Shown: positions 25,628 through 35,682 of the stretch, one piece after another
Position numbering within the stretch: the first letter of the stretch is position 1
Layout: each line of letters starts with the position of its first letter
Assembly: GCA_938046095.1 (NCBI GenBank)
Contig: CALIXS010000019.1
Span: 50,654-114,653 of the forward strand
Source of the DNA: an uncultured Clostridia bacterium
GTDB taxonomy: Bacteria > Bacillota > Clostridia > Peptostreptococcales > Anaerovoracaceae
Direction of reading: 5' to 3'
DNA: 64,000 nucleotides
Notes under the pieces: generated by a model
Told to the model about the DNA's origin: nothing
The model's database searches: none
Seen by the model: the letters and a program-made list of their open reading frames with translations, nothing else
Made by a program: the position numbers and the translations under genes

Positions 25628-28600
25628 ATGAACCGAAAATCTGTGCGGCTGATGCGCATAGCTCGGGCGGCATCATTTCTGCTGGTCTTTTTCTGTTTTT
25701 TCAGCTCGGGATTTTCGAGCGCCTCTGCCGATGATGAGGGCTGGAACGGAAAGCCGTCCGAAACACCGCCGGCGGGCATGGGAACGGAGGCTGAGCCGTA
25801 TCTTATATCGTGCGCCGCCGAGCTGGCGTGGTTTCGCGACGAAGTCAACTCCTTCAACAAGGACGCGCACGCACGTCTCATCTCGGACATAGACCTTAAC
25901 CTTAGCCATAACGGTCAGAAATGGACAGCTATAAGCAGGTATTCGGGGGTATTCGACGGCGGCGGACATTCCGTGACGGGCTTTGACGCCGACGTTACGC
26001 TTACTAAGGAAAGCCCTTGGTCTCCGGCTCCGCTGTTCAGCTTGGATAAGGGTTGCATAAAGAATCTGTGCCTTTACGGCAGCATCAGGGTCACGGACGC
26101 CCGTACCGGAGGGGGCTATAATGAGTCCGGAGCACAATTGGCCGGTCTGTGCTATTCAGCGAAGGATGCGGTTATAGCCGACTGCATCGTAGGTGTGGAT
26201 TTATATTACGACAGAGGAAGCTCAAGACATTATGCTTACGGAGGCGGCGTAGTACTTAAGGTGCCTAACGGAAGCTGCGAGCTTTTGCGCGTCGTAAACC
26301 TCGGGAACATAGAAGGCGACTTCGTGCTTGCAGGAGGCCTTATCGGCAATACATGGAACAGCCATGAGTGCTCGATAAAATTGTCGGAATGTGCCAATCG
26401 CGGGAAAATAAATTGCGGATACCCGTATAAAATAAATACATACAGTGGTATTGCGAAAATTAAAGGAGCGGGAGGATTGATAGGCTCTGTCGATTCTGAT
26501 AAAACGACGCTTTCCTTATCGCGTTGTTACAACGCCGGAGCTGTAAGCAGTGACAGCGGCGCGAACAGCAGTGCCGAACCTTTCTGCGCGCATAATGATT
26601 ATAATTACGAAGCATCGACGTTTAAAGATCTTTTTTTTCTTAAGGACAGTGCTCCTGTAATATATGGCACGCACGGAGCCGAATGTGCCACCGCCGAGCA
26701 GTTCGCTTCGGGCTATGTTGCATACCGCCTGGGAATGGGACAAAAAATGGGAAAGGATGATTATCCCGTACCGACCGGCCCGGGAAGTTCCGAGCGGGTG
26801 TATAAGGTCGGATTTTGCGGCAGGTCACATGCTCTTATTAAGGAAGGCTATTTCAATTCAGGTACCCCGGTTGCCGACGTAGCCGGAGGCTTAAGCGAGC
26901 TTTCGGGGTATACCGGGTGGATCGATGAGAACGGAAATGAGGTGACCGTACTCAGCGGGGATATTACGCTGTGCGGGATAGGAAATACGCCGCCCGCACT
27001 GTGCGATGAATCAGGCCGGCAGATCAGGGTAAAGCCCGGCAGGCATTGTACGCTCGACCTGAACACCACCTTTTGTGATGCGGACGACGATACGCTGAGC
27101 TTTACTGTTTCGAGAGACGGCGGCGAGTCTGTATCTGTTGGAGCTGAGTTCGATTTTGTGCCGACTGAGATCGGAACGTATGAGTTTTCTTTTATCGCCA
27201 ATGACGGATATGAAGACAGCGGAGAGGCTTTTGTTTTTACGGTTGTATGCGGCAATAACGCTCCCGTACTCGCGGGCGGGTATGAGGCAAGCGAATGGAT
27301 GCTGCTCGGCGAAGCATATACGCTGCCGCTCGACGGTCTGTTCCGCGACGATGACGGGGACGAACTGAGCTACAAGGTGTCCGTGAACGGGGGCGCATAT
27401 AAAGATACAGGTGCCTCTTACGTCTTTACGCCGGAAAGCGCCGGAGAGTATACTCTCGATTATACTCTTTCCTTTAAGGCTTATGACGGAGAAGACGAAA
27501 GCGAACAGTCGTATACCGTAACGCTCACCGTTCTTGACGGGAATAAGCCGTGGGACGGCAAAACAGTGCTGGCTCCGTCCGCAGGTGACGGAACGGACGA
27601 AAAACCGTTCAAAATCTCGACTCCGGAGGAGCTGGCGTGGCTGAGCGCCAATTTTAAAAACAAATACAGCGTTATTCTTACAGCAGATATCGATCTGAAC
27701 GGAAAGGAGTGGACTCCTATAAGTGCAGTTAACACGAGCGCAGGTTTCGCTTTCGGAACGTTTGACGGTGCCGGGCATACCGTAAGCGGCATGACGATTA
27801 ATAATCAGCAGAGCGAGTGCTTTGCGTACGGCTTATTCGGCAACTGCACGCTTTCATGCATAAAGAACCTGAATGTCAAGGGTGAAATAAACTTAGGTGA
27901 AGGCAGCGGCGGGGGCTTTTCTGTCGGAGGGCTTGTCGGGACTGCCAGCAGAATAACGATAGAAAAGTGCAGCACGGATGTTGATATCACATGTACGGGA
28001 GACAACCGCAGATATGTCGTCGGGGGGATCGCAGGAGAAGCTTCTCTCCTCGATATGAAACAGTGCGCCGCTTACGGCGCAATAAAACAGGCGTATTGCG
28101 CCGGAGGAATCGTCGGCCGCGGAGGAGGGATCATATCAGACTGCTACAATACAGGCGACGTATACGGCAGGAATGCCGCGGGAGGGCTGCTCGGCGATAA
28201 TCTGGGCGGCGCGGAGGATGGAATATTAAGGTGCTTCAATACCGGGTACGTTTCAGGCGGAAACAGTATAGGAGCCGTCGTCGGTAAGGACTATTCGCGG
28301 GATTCGATATGGAAAAACGTTTATTATCTCGATGATGCCGCCGAAAAGCCGGTGGGGGAGTTCGGTCAGTATGCAACGGTAAAATCCGCTACTGCGCTTA
28401 CCGCTCAGGAAATGAAATCCTCGACATTTGTCGAAACGCTTAATACCGCGGCAGGTGAAACCGTATACAGAGAGGGAAAAAGCAACCCTGTCTTCACATG
28501 GCTCATGCCTGATGTTCCGACGCCTGCAAAGGGTGATATCGACGGTGACGGAAGCATTACGGCGGCTGACGTTTCTGCTCTTGCATGGGCGCTTGTAGAC

Positions 28601-28699
28601 GGCAGCGCGGGAGCCATCGATTTGGAGACAGCCGATATCGACGGTGACGGAAGCATTACGGCGGGCGATGTCTCAGGACTTATTCAACTGATAAAGTGA
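25628..28699 (+). CDS. Large secreted dockerin protein with GLUG repeats and cadherin-like domains
   Basis: A 1023-residue exported protein (signal peptide 1-34). It has an internal duplication: residues about 52-125 (GTEAEPYLISCAAELAWF ... SDIDLN ... FDGGGHSVTGF) and 650-725 (GTDEKPFKISTPEELAWL ... ADIDLN ... FDGAGHTVSGM) begin two beta-helix-like GLUG modules, with GGLVG, GGIAG, GGIVG and GGLLG turns in the second. Between them are two cadherin-like modules (about 455-640). The C terminus (about 965-1023) is a complete type I dockerin with two near-identical calcium loops, DIDGDGSITAADV and DIDGDGSITAGDV. It should dock on a cohesin and present adhesin-like beta-helices. No hydrolase motif is visible. 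Confidence 0.88.
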   Translation: MNRKSVRLMRIARAASFLLVFFCFFSSGFSSASADDEGWNGKPSETPPAGMGTEAEPYLISCAAELAWFRDEVNSFNKDAHARLISDIDLNLSHNGQKWTAISRYSGVFDGGGHSVTGFDADVTLTKESPWSPAPLFSLDKGCIKNLCLYGSIRVTDARTGGGYNESGAQLAGLCYSAKDAVIADCIVGVDLYYDRGSSRHYAYGGGVVLKVPNGSCELLRVVNLGNIEGDFVLAGGLIGNTWNSHECSIKLSECANRGKINCGYPYKINTYSGIAKIKGAGGLIGSVDSDKTTLSLSRCYNAGAVSSDSGANSSAEPFCAHNDYNYEASTFKDLFFLKDSAPVIYGTHGAECATAEQFASGYVAYRLGMGQKMGKDDYPVPTGPGSSERVYKVGFCGRSHALIKEGYFNSGTPVADVAGGLSELSGYTGWIDENGNEVTVLSGDITLCGIGNTPPALCDESGRQIRVKPGRHCTLDLNTTFCDADDDTLSFTVSRDGGESVSVGAEFDFVPTEIGTYEFSFIANDGYEDSGEAFVFTVVCGNNAPVLAGGYEASEWMLLGEAYTLPLDGLFRDDDGDELSYKVSVNGGAYKDTGASYVFTPESAGEYTLDYTLSFKAYDGEDESEQSYTVTLTVLDGNKPWDGKTVLAPSAGDGTDEKPFKISTPEELAWLSANFKNKYSVILTADIDLNGKEWTPISAVNTSAGFAFGTFDGAGHTVSGMTINNQQSECFAYGLFGNCTLSCIKNLNVKGEINLGEGSGGGFSVGGLVGTASRITIEKCSTDVDITCTGDNRRYVVGGIAGEASLLDMKQCAAYGAIKQAYCAGGIVGRGGGIISDCYNTGDVYGRNAAGGLLGDNLGGAEDGILRCFNTGYVSGGNSIGAVVGKDYSRDSIWKNVYYLDDAAEKPVGEFGQYATVKSATALTAQEMKSSTFVETLNTAAGETVYREGKSNPVFTWLMPDVPTPAKGDIDGDGSITAADVSALAWALVDGSAGAIDLETADIDGDGSITAGDVSGLIQLIK

Positions 28700-28771
28700 A
28701 AGGCGACACAAATAATCCGGTGAGCTCGCAGCACCGGGTAGATTTCTATGGATTTTAAGAAAGGGCAGAAA

Positions 28772-31700
28772 ATGAAAAAGAAAGGGATCGCGAAAAAAAT
28801 CGCTGTGGTTCTGCTCACACTGCTTACCGTTTTCCCGTGTTTCAGAGGGTTTGCATATGCTGAAAACCGCGGAGGCAGCTTTTATCTGACCGTCTGCACG
28901 GAGGAAGAAACGCTTCTTGAACCGGTGTCCGTACAGTATGACGCAGGTCAAAGCGTGAAGTCCGCGCTTCTCGGCAGCGGATATGATTTCGGAGGGCTCG
29001 CGGAGGTGGGATTCATTTACGCCTTTAACGGAACCTCAGGCAATTTTATGATGTTTTATGACGGCGGAGGATATGATCTGAATATACCCGCATCGGATAT
29101 ATCCGTGCTGTATATTACGGAAAAATGTGATTACCATGAGAGCATCTTAAATCTTGTAAAACGGATGGGTCAGTATGGGGAAATGGTAAATCATGTACAG
29201 GCATACGAGCCTGCTTCCCGAGCATACAGTGCTTCTCTCGATGCTCTGCGCACAGGAACGGACGGTTTTGCGGCGGAGGGCTTTCTGTCCGAGTTAAACC
29301 GATCAATTGCGGAATACGAGGCACTGCTGGCGGGGAAAAGGTATACAGTCTCATTCAGCATATCCGATCAGGAAGGCAATCAGGTCAACGATTACGAAAT
29401 AATGATGATCGATCAATACGGCAACGAGACAGTCGCATCAATACCTGATGTGTCGGTAGTGGCGGGAGAGTACAGCTTCAGCGTTTCGTCGGGCTACAAC
29501 CGTACCGAAGGAGCTTTGACCGTCAGCGATAACGGCAGTATTGACGTGACACTGCCGAGCCGTGAATGGTTCGGCGAGATCAGCATAAGCGAATATGTCG
29601 GTGATGTGGGAGAGACCGTTTATTTTCCTCTGGAACAGGATTTTTCTTCACACAGGGCAACCTGCTATGTCGAAGACACGACTCGGTATAATTACGACCT
29701 GAGATGGGGCGCGAAGCCGCAAAAGGGTGTTCCGGACATCGGCAGCACAAAACTTTATGGCTCGTATACTACAATATACGGAGAAAAAAAATACACGCAG
29801 CTGACATGGCAGAATGAATATCAGAAAATAGAATGGTTGCTGAAAGACGGCATGGACGAAAGCAGTGCTTTGCTCGAGGCGAAGTATACGGGTGACGACG
29901 GATATACCATGATTCAGGTTTTTGATGTCGATTTTATCCGAAGGCCGACTCTTTCAGCCCTTAGAATTTTTGATGACGCGGGGGTCAATTACCTGAAGGA
30001 CTTCGACAGGCATAAAACTGATTATTCGTTTGTTGTACCGGTCGGTTCCCTCAAGGCTGAAGCTGTGACTGCCGGGGAAGAGGGCTATTCCGTTATCGTA
30101 AACGGCGTATCTCCCGAGCAGGCATTTGACATCTCGGAGGGAGACAATGAGGTCAGCGTTGCCGTCAGTCATACAAACGGGCAGAGTACCGTTTATAAGC
30201 TCAACATACGGGGGGGAGGGTATGCAGGAGTATCCTTTGAGATTCCTCAGGGAACCGAAGTGGCAGTGTATACTTCGACGGGACATCTTGTGGCTCCGCA
30301 GGCAGACGGAAGTTACAGGCTGCTTTCGGGGGCAGAGTATTCATACGTTGCGACGAAAAATACATATTACCAATGCTCCGCCGTGTTTACGGCGTCTGAC
30401 GGCAGCGTCATAAGTGCAGCCGAGCCGCAAACGGAGGACCTTCTCCAGTGTGTCGAGTTTTATAACGCATCAAGCCCGATGATAAGGGAGAAATATAAAC
30501 CTGACAGCAATTTCAGCAGCGCCGATCATACATATCTCTATGAGATACCCGATACGGCGGGGATAATATACGTTCAGGCTGATACAGCGGAAAACTCAGG
30601 GTACACCGCTTATGCGGAACCGGATATCGAGTGGAATAATGATATTTTCGGAGATAAAATGACGTCTACAGTGATCTCATCGCCGGTAGACCCTAAAAAA
30701 CAAGCTGTCCCCCTGCGCGGCTACATATATCCGTCGGGATATTCGCGCATTATAAATATTGTACTTAAAAAAGAACAAAATGGCGTGACATTCAGTCAGA
30801 AGTACGTTATGAGCTTTGCACGTATAGAGCAATTGGGGACGCTCATGCTGACCTCGGGAGAAGACGAGATACAGCTTTATGATGCGGCGGCCGGAAAGCC
30901 CGTGAGATTTGACCGCAGGATAAAGGATTATTGTATAAAGATACTCAGCGATACGGAAAGCATAAGCCTCAGCGGATATTTCGCAACCTCTGGCGGTTAT
31001 TACGGACGTAAAGACTACAGCGCGGAAATAAAAAGCTGTGAATATACACAGGAAAATCTCCAGGAGGGAATAAACGTTCAACTCGACCCGGACAAGGACG
31101 AGGAAACGATAGCGGTAAAAGTGCTGCATAAGGATGCAATAGCTGTTCCGGTGACATATACGATACGTGTGCAGAAGATTTTTCCCGTCAGGATATTTTT
31201 CCGTACGACACCGAAGGATTCAACCGTGTTTTTGACCGATAAGCTCACGGGCAGGCCGGTATATGCGGAGGGCGGAGCATATCTTCTTGCCCCCGGTGCC
31301 GAGTATAATTACACGGTGACGCATAACGGCTACGTCGGAAAAACCGGGTGCTACAAAGCGCCGGCTCATGATGCTTCTGTGGACATGTCGCTCGAGGCGG
31401 CGCCGGAAAACGGCGAGATAAAGCCGCTCAATGCGGAATGGCCATATTTCAGAGCGGATGCGGACAACAACGGGATCGTCGGATCAAAGACGCCGGTAAA
31501 CGCCGAGGGAGCGGTTTTGAACTGGGCGACCAAGCTCGGTGAGGGCTGGAGCGACGGCGCCGTCGGATGTCCGATAATCGTCGACGGCTATCTGTATGTA
31601 TATGCAAAAACCTTTCTGTACAAAATAGATACTGTAAGCGGTGACATCGTTGCAAAGGGAGCTATGGCGCGCGGCTCGAACTTTGCCATAAACACGCCGA

Positions 31701-33214
31701 CGTATGCCGACGGAATGATTTTCGTAGGGCTTTCGCAGGGAGGGGTTCAGGCGTTCAACGCTTCCACGCTCGAATCTCTTTGGATATACAACGATCCTAT
31801 CGGGGCACAGCCGAATTGCCCGATCGTATATCATGACGGATATATTTATACGGGTTTCTGGATGGGCGAGGACAAGAATGCGAGCTATATTTGTCTGTCC
31901 GTGACCGACGAGGATCCGGCAAACCGCATGGAGGAAAAGCCGGCGACGTGGCGCTATGTCTGCAGGGGAGGTTTCTATTGGGCGGGAGCATATGTCTGTG
32001 ACGATTTTCTGCTCGTTGGCACCGATGACGGAGAAACGGGATATCTCAAAGGTCACTCAAAGATTCTCAGCATCGATCCGAAATCGGGAAAGCCGATCGA
32101 TGCCGTGACGCTGCCGCATACGGGAGATCAGCGAAGCTCGATAACTCGCGATATTGAGACGGGGGATTACTATTTTACGACAAAGGGAGGATATTTTTAT
32201 CGCATTTGCGTAGATTCGGGAGGTGATATCGCAGAGGATAAAATGCGCTGGGTGAAGCTCAACAACTACGCCGGCGAAGCAAACAACCCGCCTATGAGCA
32301 CGTGCTCGCCGTGCATATATAACGGCAGAGCATATGTGGGCGTGTCGGGAACGGGGCAGTTCGCTCAGTATTCGGGACATAATATTACCGTGATCGAACT
32401 GAATTCCATGAGGATAGCCTACAAGGTCAGGACACAGGGATACCCTCAGACGAGCGGGCTGCTCACTACGGCATATAACGCGGGCGACGGCAGAGTATAC
32501 GTCTACTTCTTCGACAATATGACGCCGGGCAAGCTGAGGATACTGTCGGACAGGCCGGGGCAGACGGCGCCGGAGGAGGTAACGCCGGAGAGCTTCACCT
32601 CAAGCGGCGGTACGGTAACGTACGATACGGCCTCAGTACTGTTCACACCTGTCGGAGAGCATGAGCAGTATGCGCTTTGCAGCCCGATAACCGACAGCTC
32701 CGGAACGATATATTTTAAGAACGACTCCGGATATCTGATGGCGCTCGGGAGCAGTATCGAAAGCCTCGAGGTAAAAAAGGCTCCCGCGAAAACGAAGTAC
32801 TGCGCGGGTGAGCGCTTTGATCCCGCAGGTATGGAAATAGTCGCTCATTACGCCAACGGTACGACGAGAGATGTTACGAAATACGTCACATATTCCGACG
32901 AACCTCTTACCGGGGACGACATGGACTTTCAGATACGTTTCGAGCATGTGCTTTATCGGAATTCGAACGGGGAAACGGGTGTCAAGGCTCCCGTGCCTCA
33001 GGTGATCCTGGAGCTTGAGATAAGCGAAGCGACGGCTGTTCTCGGAGACGTTGACGGGGATGGCGCCGTGACGGCCGCGGATGTCAGCTTTCTGACTGAT
33101 GCTGTACAGAACGGCCAGACGGCATCGCTTGATGAAGCCGCCGCAGATGTGGACAGGGACGGATCGATTACCGGAGCGGATGTCAGCTCGCTTGCAGAGC
33201 TTATTGCTGCATAA
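28772..33214 (+). CDS. Giant secreted dockerin protein with PEGA, cadherin-like, beta-propeller and Ig-like domains
   Basis: A 1480-residue exported protein with a Lys-rich signal peptide. Modules: an N-terminal DUF4430-like segment (about 35-115); a cadherin-like beta-sandwich (about 390-480, LSALRIFDDAGVNYLKDF); PEGA-like modules (about 485-550 and 810-880); a PQQ-type beta-propeller (about 885-1325, with repeated blades such as GCPIIVDGYLYVYAKTFLYKID and TPTYADGMIFVGLSQGG); a bacterial Ig-like domain (about 1330-1415) and a type I dockerin (about 1422-1480; DVDGDGAVTAADV and DVDRDGSITGADV). AAGAAAGGG favours 28772 over an in-frame ATG at 28748. It is probably a structural or binding component, since no catalytic motif is evident. 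Confidence 0.85.
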   Translation: MKKKGIAKKIAVVLLTLLTVFPCFRGFAYAENRGGSFYLTVCTEEETLLEPVSVQYDAGQSVKSALLGSGYDFGGLAEVGFIYAFNGTSGNFMMFYDGGGYDLNIPASDISVLYITEKCDYHESILNLVKRMGQYGEMVNHVQAYEPASRAYSASLDALRTGTDGFAAEGFLSELNRSIAEYEALLAGKRYTVSFSISDQEGNQVNDYEIMMIDQYGNETVASIPDVSVVAGEYSFSVSSGYNRTEGALTVSDNGSIDVTLPSREWFGEISISEYVGDVGETVYFPLEQDFSSHRATCYVEDTTRYNYDLRWGAKPQKGVPDIGSTKLYGSYTTIYGEKKYTQLTWQNEYQKIEWLLKDGMDESSALLEAKYTGDDGYTMIQVFDVDFIRRPTLSALRIFDDAGVNYLKDFDRHKTDYSFVVPVGSLKAEAVTAGEEGYSVIVNGVSPEQAFDISEGDNEVSVAVSHTNGQSTVYKLNIRGGGYAGVSFEIPQGTEVAVYTSTGHLVAPQADGSYRLLSGAEYSYVATKNTYYQCSAVFTASDGSVISAAEPQTEDLLQCVEFYNASSPMIREKYKPDSNFSSADHTYLYEIPDTAGIIYVQADTAENSGYTAYAEPDIEWNNDIFGDKMTSTVISSPVDPKKQAVPLRGYIYPSGYSRIINIVLKKEQNGVTFSQKYVMSFARIEQLGTLMLTSGEDEIQLYDAAAGKPVRFDRRIKDYCIKILSDTESISLSGYFATSGGYYGRKDYSAEIKSCEYTQENLQEGINVQLDPDKDEETIAVKVLHKDAIAVPVTYTIRVQKIFPVRIFFRTTPKDSTVFLTDKLTGRPVYAEGGAYLLAPGAEYNYTVTHNGYVGKTGCYKAPAHDASVDMSLEAAPENGEIKPLNAEWPYFRADADNNGIVGSKTPVNAEGAVLNWATKLGEGWSDGAVGCPIIVDGYLYVYAKTFLYKIDTVSGDIVAKGAMARGSNFAINTPTYADGMIFVGLSQGGVQAFNASTLESLWIYNDPIGAQPNCPIVYHDGYIYTGFWMGEDKNASYICLSVTDEDPANRMEEKPATWRYVCRGGFYWAGAYVCDDFLLVGTDDGETGYLKGHSKILSIDPKSGKPIDAVTLPHTGDQRSSITRDIETGDYYFTTKGGYFYRICVDSGGDIAEDKMRWVKLNNYAGEANNPPMSTCSPCIYNGRAYVGVSGTGQFAQYSGHNITVIELNSMRIAYKVRTQGYPQTSGLLTTAYNAGDGRVYVYFFDNMTPGKLRILSDRPGQTAPEEVTPESFTSSGGTVTYDTASVLFTPVGEHEQYALCSPITDSSGTIYFKNDSGYLMALGSSIESLEVKKAPAKTKYCAGERFDPAGMEIVAHYANGTTRDVTKYVTYSDEPLTGDDMDFQIRFEHVLYRNSNGETGVKAPVPQVILELEISEATAVLGDVDGDGAVTAADVSFLTDAVQNGQTASLDEAAADVDRDGSITGADVSSLAELIAA

Positions 33215-33291
33215 TACCGCACAGCATGCATGTAGGGCCGGTCTTAGTATAGTTTTAATTTTTACATTTTTAATTTTTAAGGAGGAACAAA

Positions 33292-35610
33292 ATGAAAGTA
33301 AAAAGGGCAATGTCTGTGCTGCTCGCACTGATGATGCTGATGCTGTCGGCGATACCGATTCCGGCATTTGCCGCACAGGTGCAGGATGTCGATGTGACTG
33401 TGACCGTCGATAAAACATCGGTAAAAGCAGGCGAGAGCATTGTATTCAGCTTCAGCTACGACAGACCTGTAAGTAATGTGGTATCGTCTCAATTCTATGT
33501 CGAGTATGATAAGAACGTATTCACCTATAACAAAGAGGCATCGGCTATGCCGGAGGAGTACGCTTCAAAGCTGAATGCGGGGGAAAATCATATTTTTGCA
33601 AAGACTACGCCGACAAATAAGTATTACCCCGAAAAGAATTTTGCAGGGTTTGAATTTATGATGGTGAATTTCAAATACAATCTGAATTTCCCTGCCGGAA
33701 ACTTCTATCAAATGGTGCTGACCGCCAAAGAGGATATCGCGGATACGACCGAATCCGTCATAAATATGAACGCCCTTCTGACTATCGTTCACACGATAGA
33801 TACGGACAATAACAACAAACGCTATCAGGCGGACGTCAAGGTGAACGGCAAGAGATCGTATATGGATATCCCGACGCATACGCCTCTCGGAGAGCCTGAC
33901 AACGTTACGATAACCGTGAAGCCCGCTTCCCCGGAGGAGGGCTATACGGCTTCCGCAGCCGCGGCAGCGCCCAAGTACAAAAAAGGTGAAACGGCGTATA
34001 TAAACGTCGACGTTTCCGACGATTTCGCCGCCTCCGAGCTCATACTGAGCTATGACGGCGCGGCGCTTACCTTTGACGAGAGCAAAAGCATGCTTTCGGG
34101 CGCCAAAACGAACAGCGAGACGCCGGGCAAGCTCATAGTCGAGCGATACGGCGAGGAGCTCAAAAAGAGCGGCGGAAACCCCGAATACATTCTGGCGTTC
34201 ACCGTAAACAGCGACGTAACGGCGGCGAGCACCGACGTGAAGATGGAAAAGGCGTCCTTCAGCAAATCGAAGTCTGCGGGCGCCGACGATCTGACTGCGG
34301 CGACGATAAGCGCTGATACGGCGACCGTCAACATCGATCAGAATTACAGCGTCACATTCACCGGAAGCAACAAGGATGATATGATAGGCGAAAGCAGCGT
34401 AGCTCCGGGCGCCACATATACGTTCAGGCAGAAAAATATACACTATGAGTATCGTCAATTGAAGGTGACAGTAGGCGGCACGCAGGTAACCCCGAAACAT
34501 GACTGGGATACGGGAGTATACACGATCGAAAACGTGACAGGCGATGTGACGATATTTGTGCACGGAAGGGTGGCTCGTCAATACTATCTTTACATATGGG
34601 GCTCCGGAGCGAATATCGACGATGAGTTCAGCAACAATCAATATAAGCTTAGTAATATACCAAACGGCGAGTATTCGCATTTAGAGTCGAATTCTTTTGT
34701 TTTTCAGTACAATAAAAAATGTGAAATAAATTTCAAGAAAAAGGACGGCTATACATATTACATCACGATGCTTATAGGCGGAAAGGACTATACGGGTGCT
34801 GGCGGAAAGCCGTTTACCAATTATACGCTGACCGACGACAAGATCATTTTTGAGGGAGCCGACATAACCGGCAACGTTTCCGTCTACGTAAACAGGGTGC
34901 CGGAGGGCACGGGCGTCGTGGCGGTAAACGTTACGGGAAACGGAGCGGAGGATCTCTACTCATACGCTCCGAGTGCGACGATAGGTCAGGAGTACACCTT
35001 TGTCCTCAACGAGCTCCCGCAGTTCGATTACGATGTTGCCATTTCCGTCGGCGGCGTCCAGCTCGCAGCCGGAGAGTTCATGAGGACGTTACGAAATTAC
35101 AATTTATATAAGTACTCCATACCGGGATCAAAGGTGACGGGCGATATAACGATAAACGTCACGAAGACGCCGAAGGCGCCGCTCAAGGTCGAGGTTGCGG
35201 AATACGTCAAGCTCGACGGCAAAACGATGTATCTCGTTACGGCAAAGGGAACCCCGGGAGAGGGGAAGACTTACAATTATGAAGACAGCGTAATGTATCA
35301 TTCCGACAAGTACGGCGCGTACTGCTTCCTCGTAATAGACGACAAGCCTCTGACGGCGGAGGCCGCAAAGGAACGCATAAGCCCTGTAAAGGCGGAGAGC
35401 GTGAACGTAGATTACGGTATGGATGTGAATATGTCGGGTATCGTCGATGCAAACGATTCACAGCTTGTTTACAACATGTACAACGTTAAATATGCCGATT
35501 TCGACGAGATCGGCATGGAGAAGTTCCTCCGTGCGGACGTAAACTTCGATAAGAAAATAAACGTACAGGATGCGGAAGGCATCATGGACTATATTTTCGC
35601 AAACCGCTGA
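33292..35610 (+). CDS. Scaffoldin-like protein: two cohesin-like domains, three beta modules and a dockerin
   Basis: A 772-residue exported protein (signal peptide ending IPAFAAQ). Residues about 28-165 look like a cohesin (VKAGESIVFSFSYDRPV, SQFYVEYDKNVFTYN), and about 205-345 like a second (YKKGETAYINVDVSDDFAASELILSYDGAALTFDE). Then come three related beta modules ending NVTGDVTIFVHG, DITGNVSVYVNR and KVTGDITINVTK. Residues about 703-772 have two dockerin-type calcium loops, DVNMSGIVDANDSQ and DVNFDKKINVQDAE, different from the DGDGSITA loops of the two upstream cargo proteins. That suits a scaffold that binds two dockerins and is itself held by another cohesin. AAGGAGG precedes the ATG. 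Confidence 0.82.
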   Translation: MKVKRAMSVLLALMMLMLSAIPIPAFAAQVQDVDVTVTVDKTSVKAGESIVFSFSYDRPVSNVVSSQFYVEYDKNVFTYNKEASAMPEEYASKLNAGENHIFAKTTPTNKYYPEKNFAGFEFMMVNFKYNLNFPAGNFYQMVLTAKEDIADTTESVINMNALLTIVHTIDTDNNNKRYQADVKVNGKRSYMDIPTHTPLGEPDNVTITVKPASPEEGYTASAAAAAPKYKKGETAYINVDVSDDFAASELILSYDGAALTFDESKSMLSGAKTNSETPGKLIVERYGEELKKSGGNPEYILAFTVNSDVTAASTDVKMEKASFSKSKSAGADDLTAATISADTATVNIDQNYSVTFTGSNKDDMIGESSVAPGATYTFRQKNIHYEYRQLKVTVGGTQVTPKHDWDTGVYTIENVTGDVTIFVHGRVARQYYLYIWGSGANIDDEFSNNQYKLSNIPNGEYSHLESNSFVFQYNKKCEINFKKKDGYTYYITMLIGGKDYTGAGGKPFTNYTLTDDKIIFEGADITGNVSVYVNRVPEGTGVVAVNVTGNGAEDLYSYAPSATIGQEYTFVLNELPQFDYDVAISVGGVQLAAGEFMRTLRNYNLYKYSIPGSKVTGDITINVTKTPKAPLKVEVAEYVKLDGKTMYLVTAKGTPGEGKTYNYEDSVMYHSDKYGAYCFLVIDDKPLTAEAAKERISPVKAESVNVDYGMDVNMSGIVDANDSQLVYNMYNVKYADFDEIGMEKFLRADVNFDKKINVQDAEGIMDYIFANR

Positions 35611-35630
35611 TAAAATACAATATAAGTTTA

Positions 35631-35668
35631 ATCACGGCATCCCCCGTCTTTTCGGGGGATGCCGTGAT
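35631..35668 (+). repeat. Intercistronic hairpin, 15-bp perfect stem
   Basis: ATCACGGCATCCCCC (35631-35645) and its exact complement (35654-35668) around GTCTTTTC, with no T-run after it. It sits between the scaffold gene and the anchor gene, 14 bases before the latter's ATG. Confidence 0.82.
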
Positions 35669-35682
35669 GAGGGAAGAGTATT

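Noticed and set aside
25628..33214. Glycoside hydrolases in the dockerin proteins
   Set aside because: No catalytic motif of any hydrolase family I know could be seen; the modules are beta-helix, cadherin-like, PEGA, propeller and Ig types.
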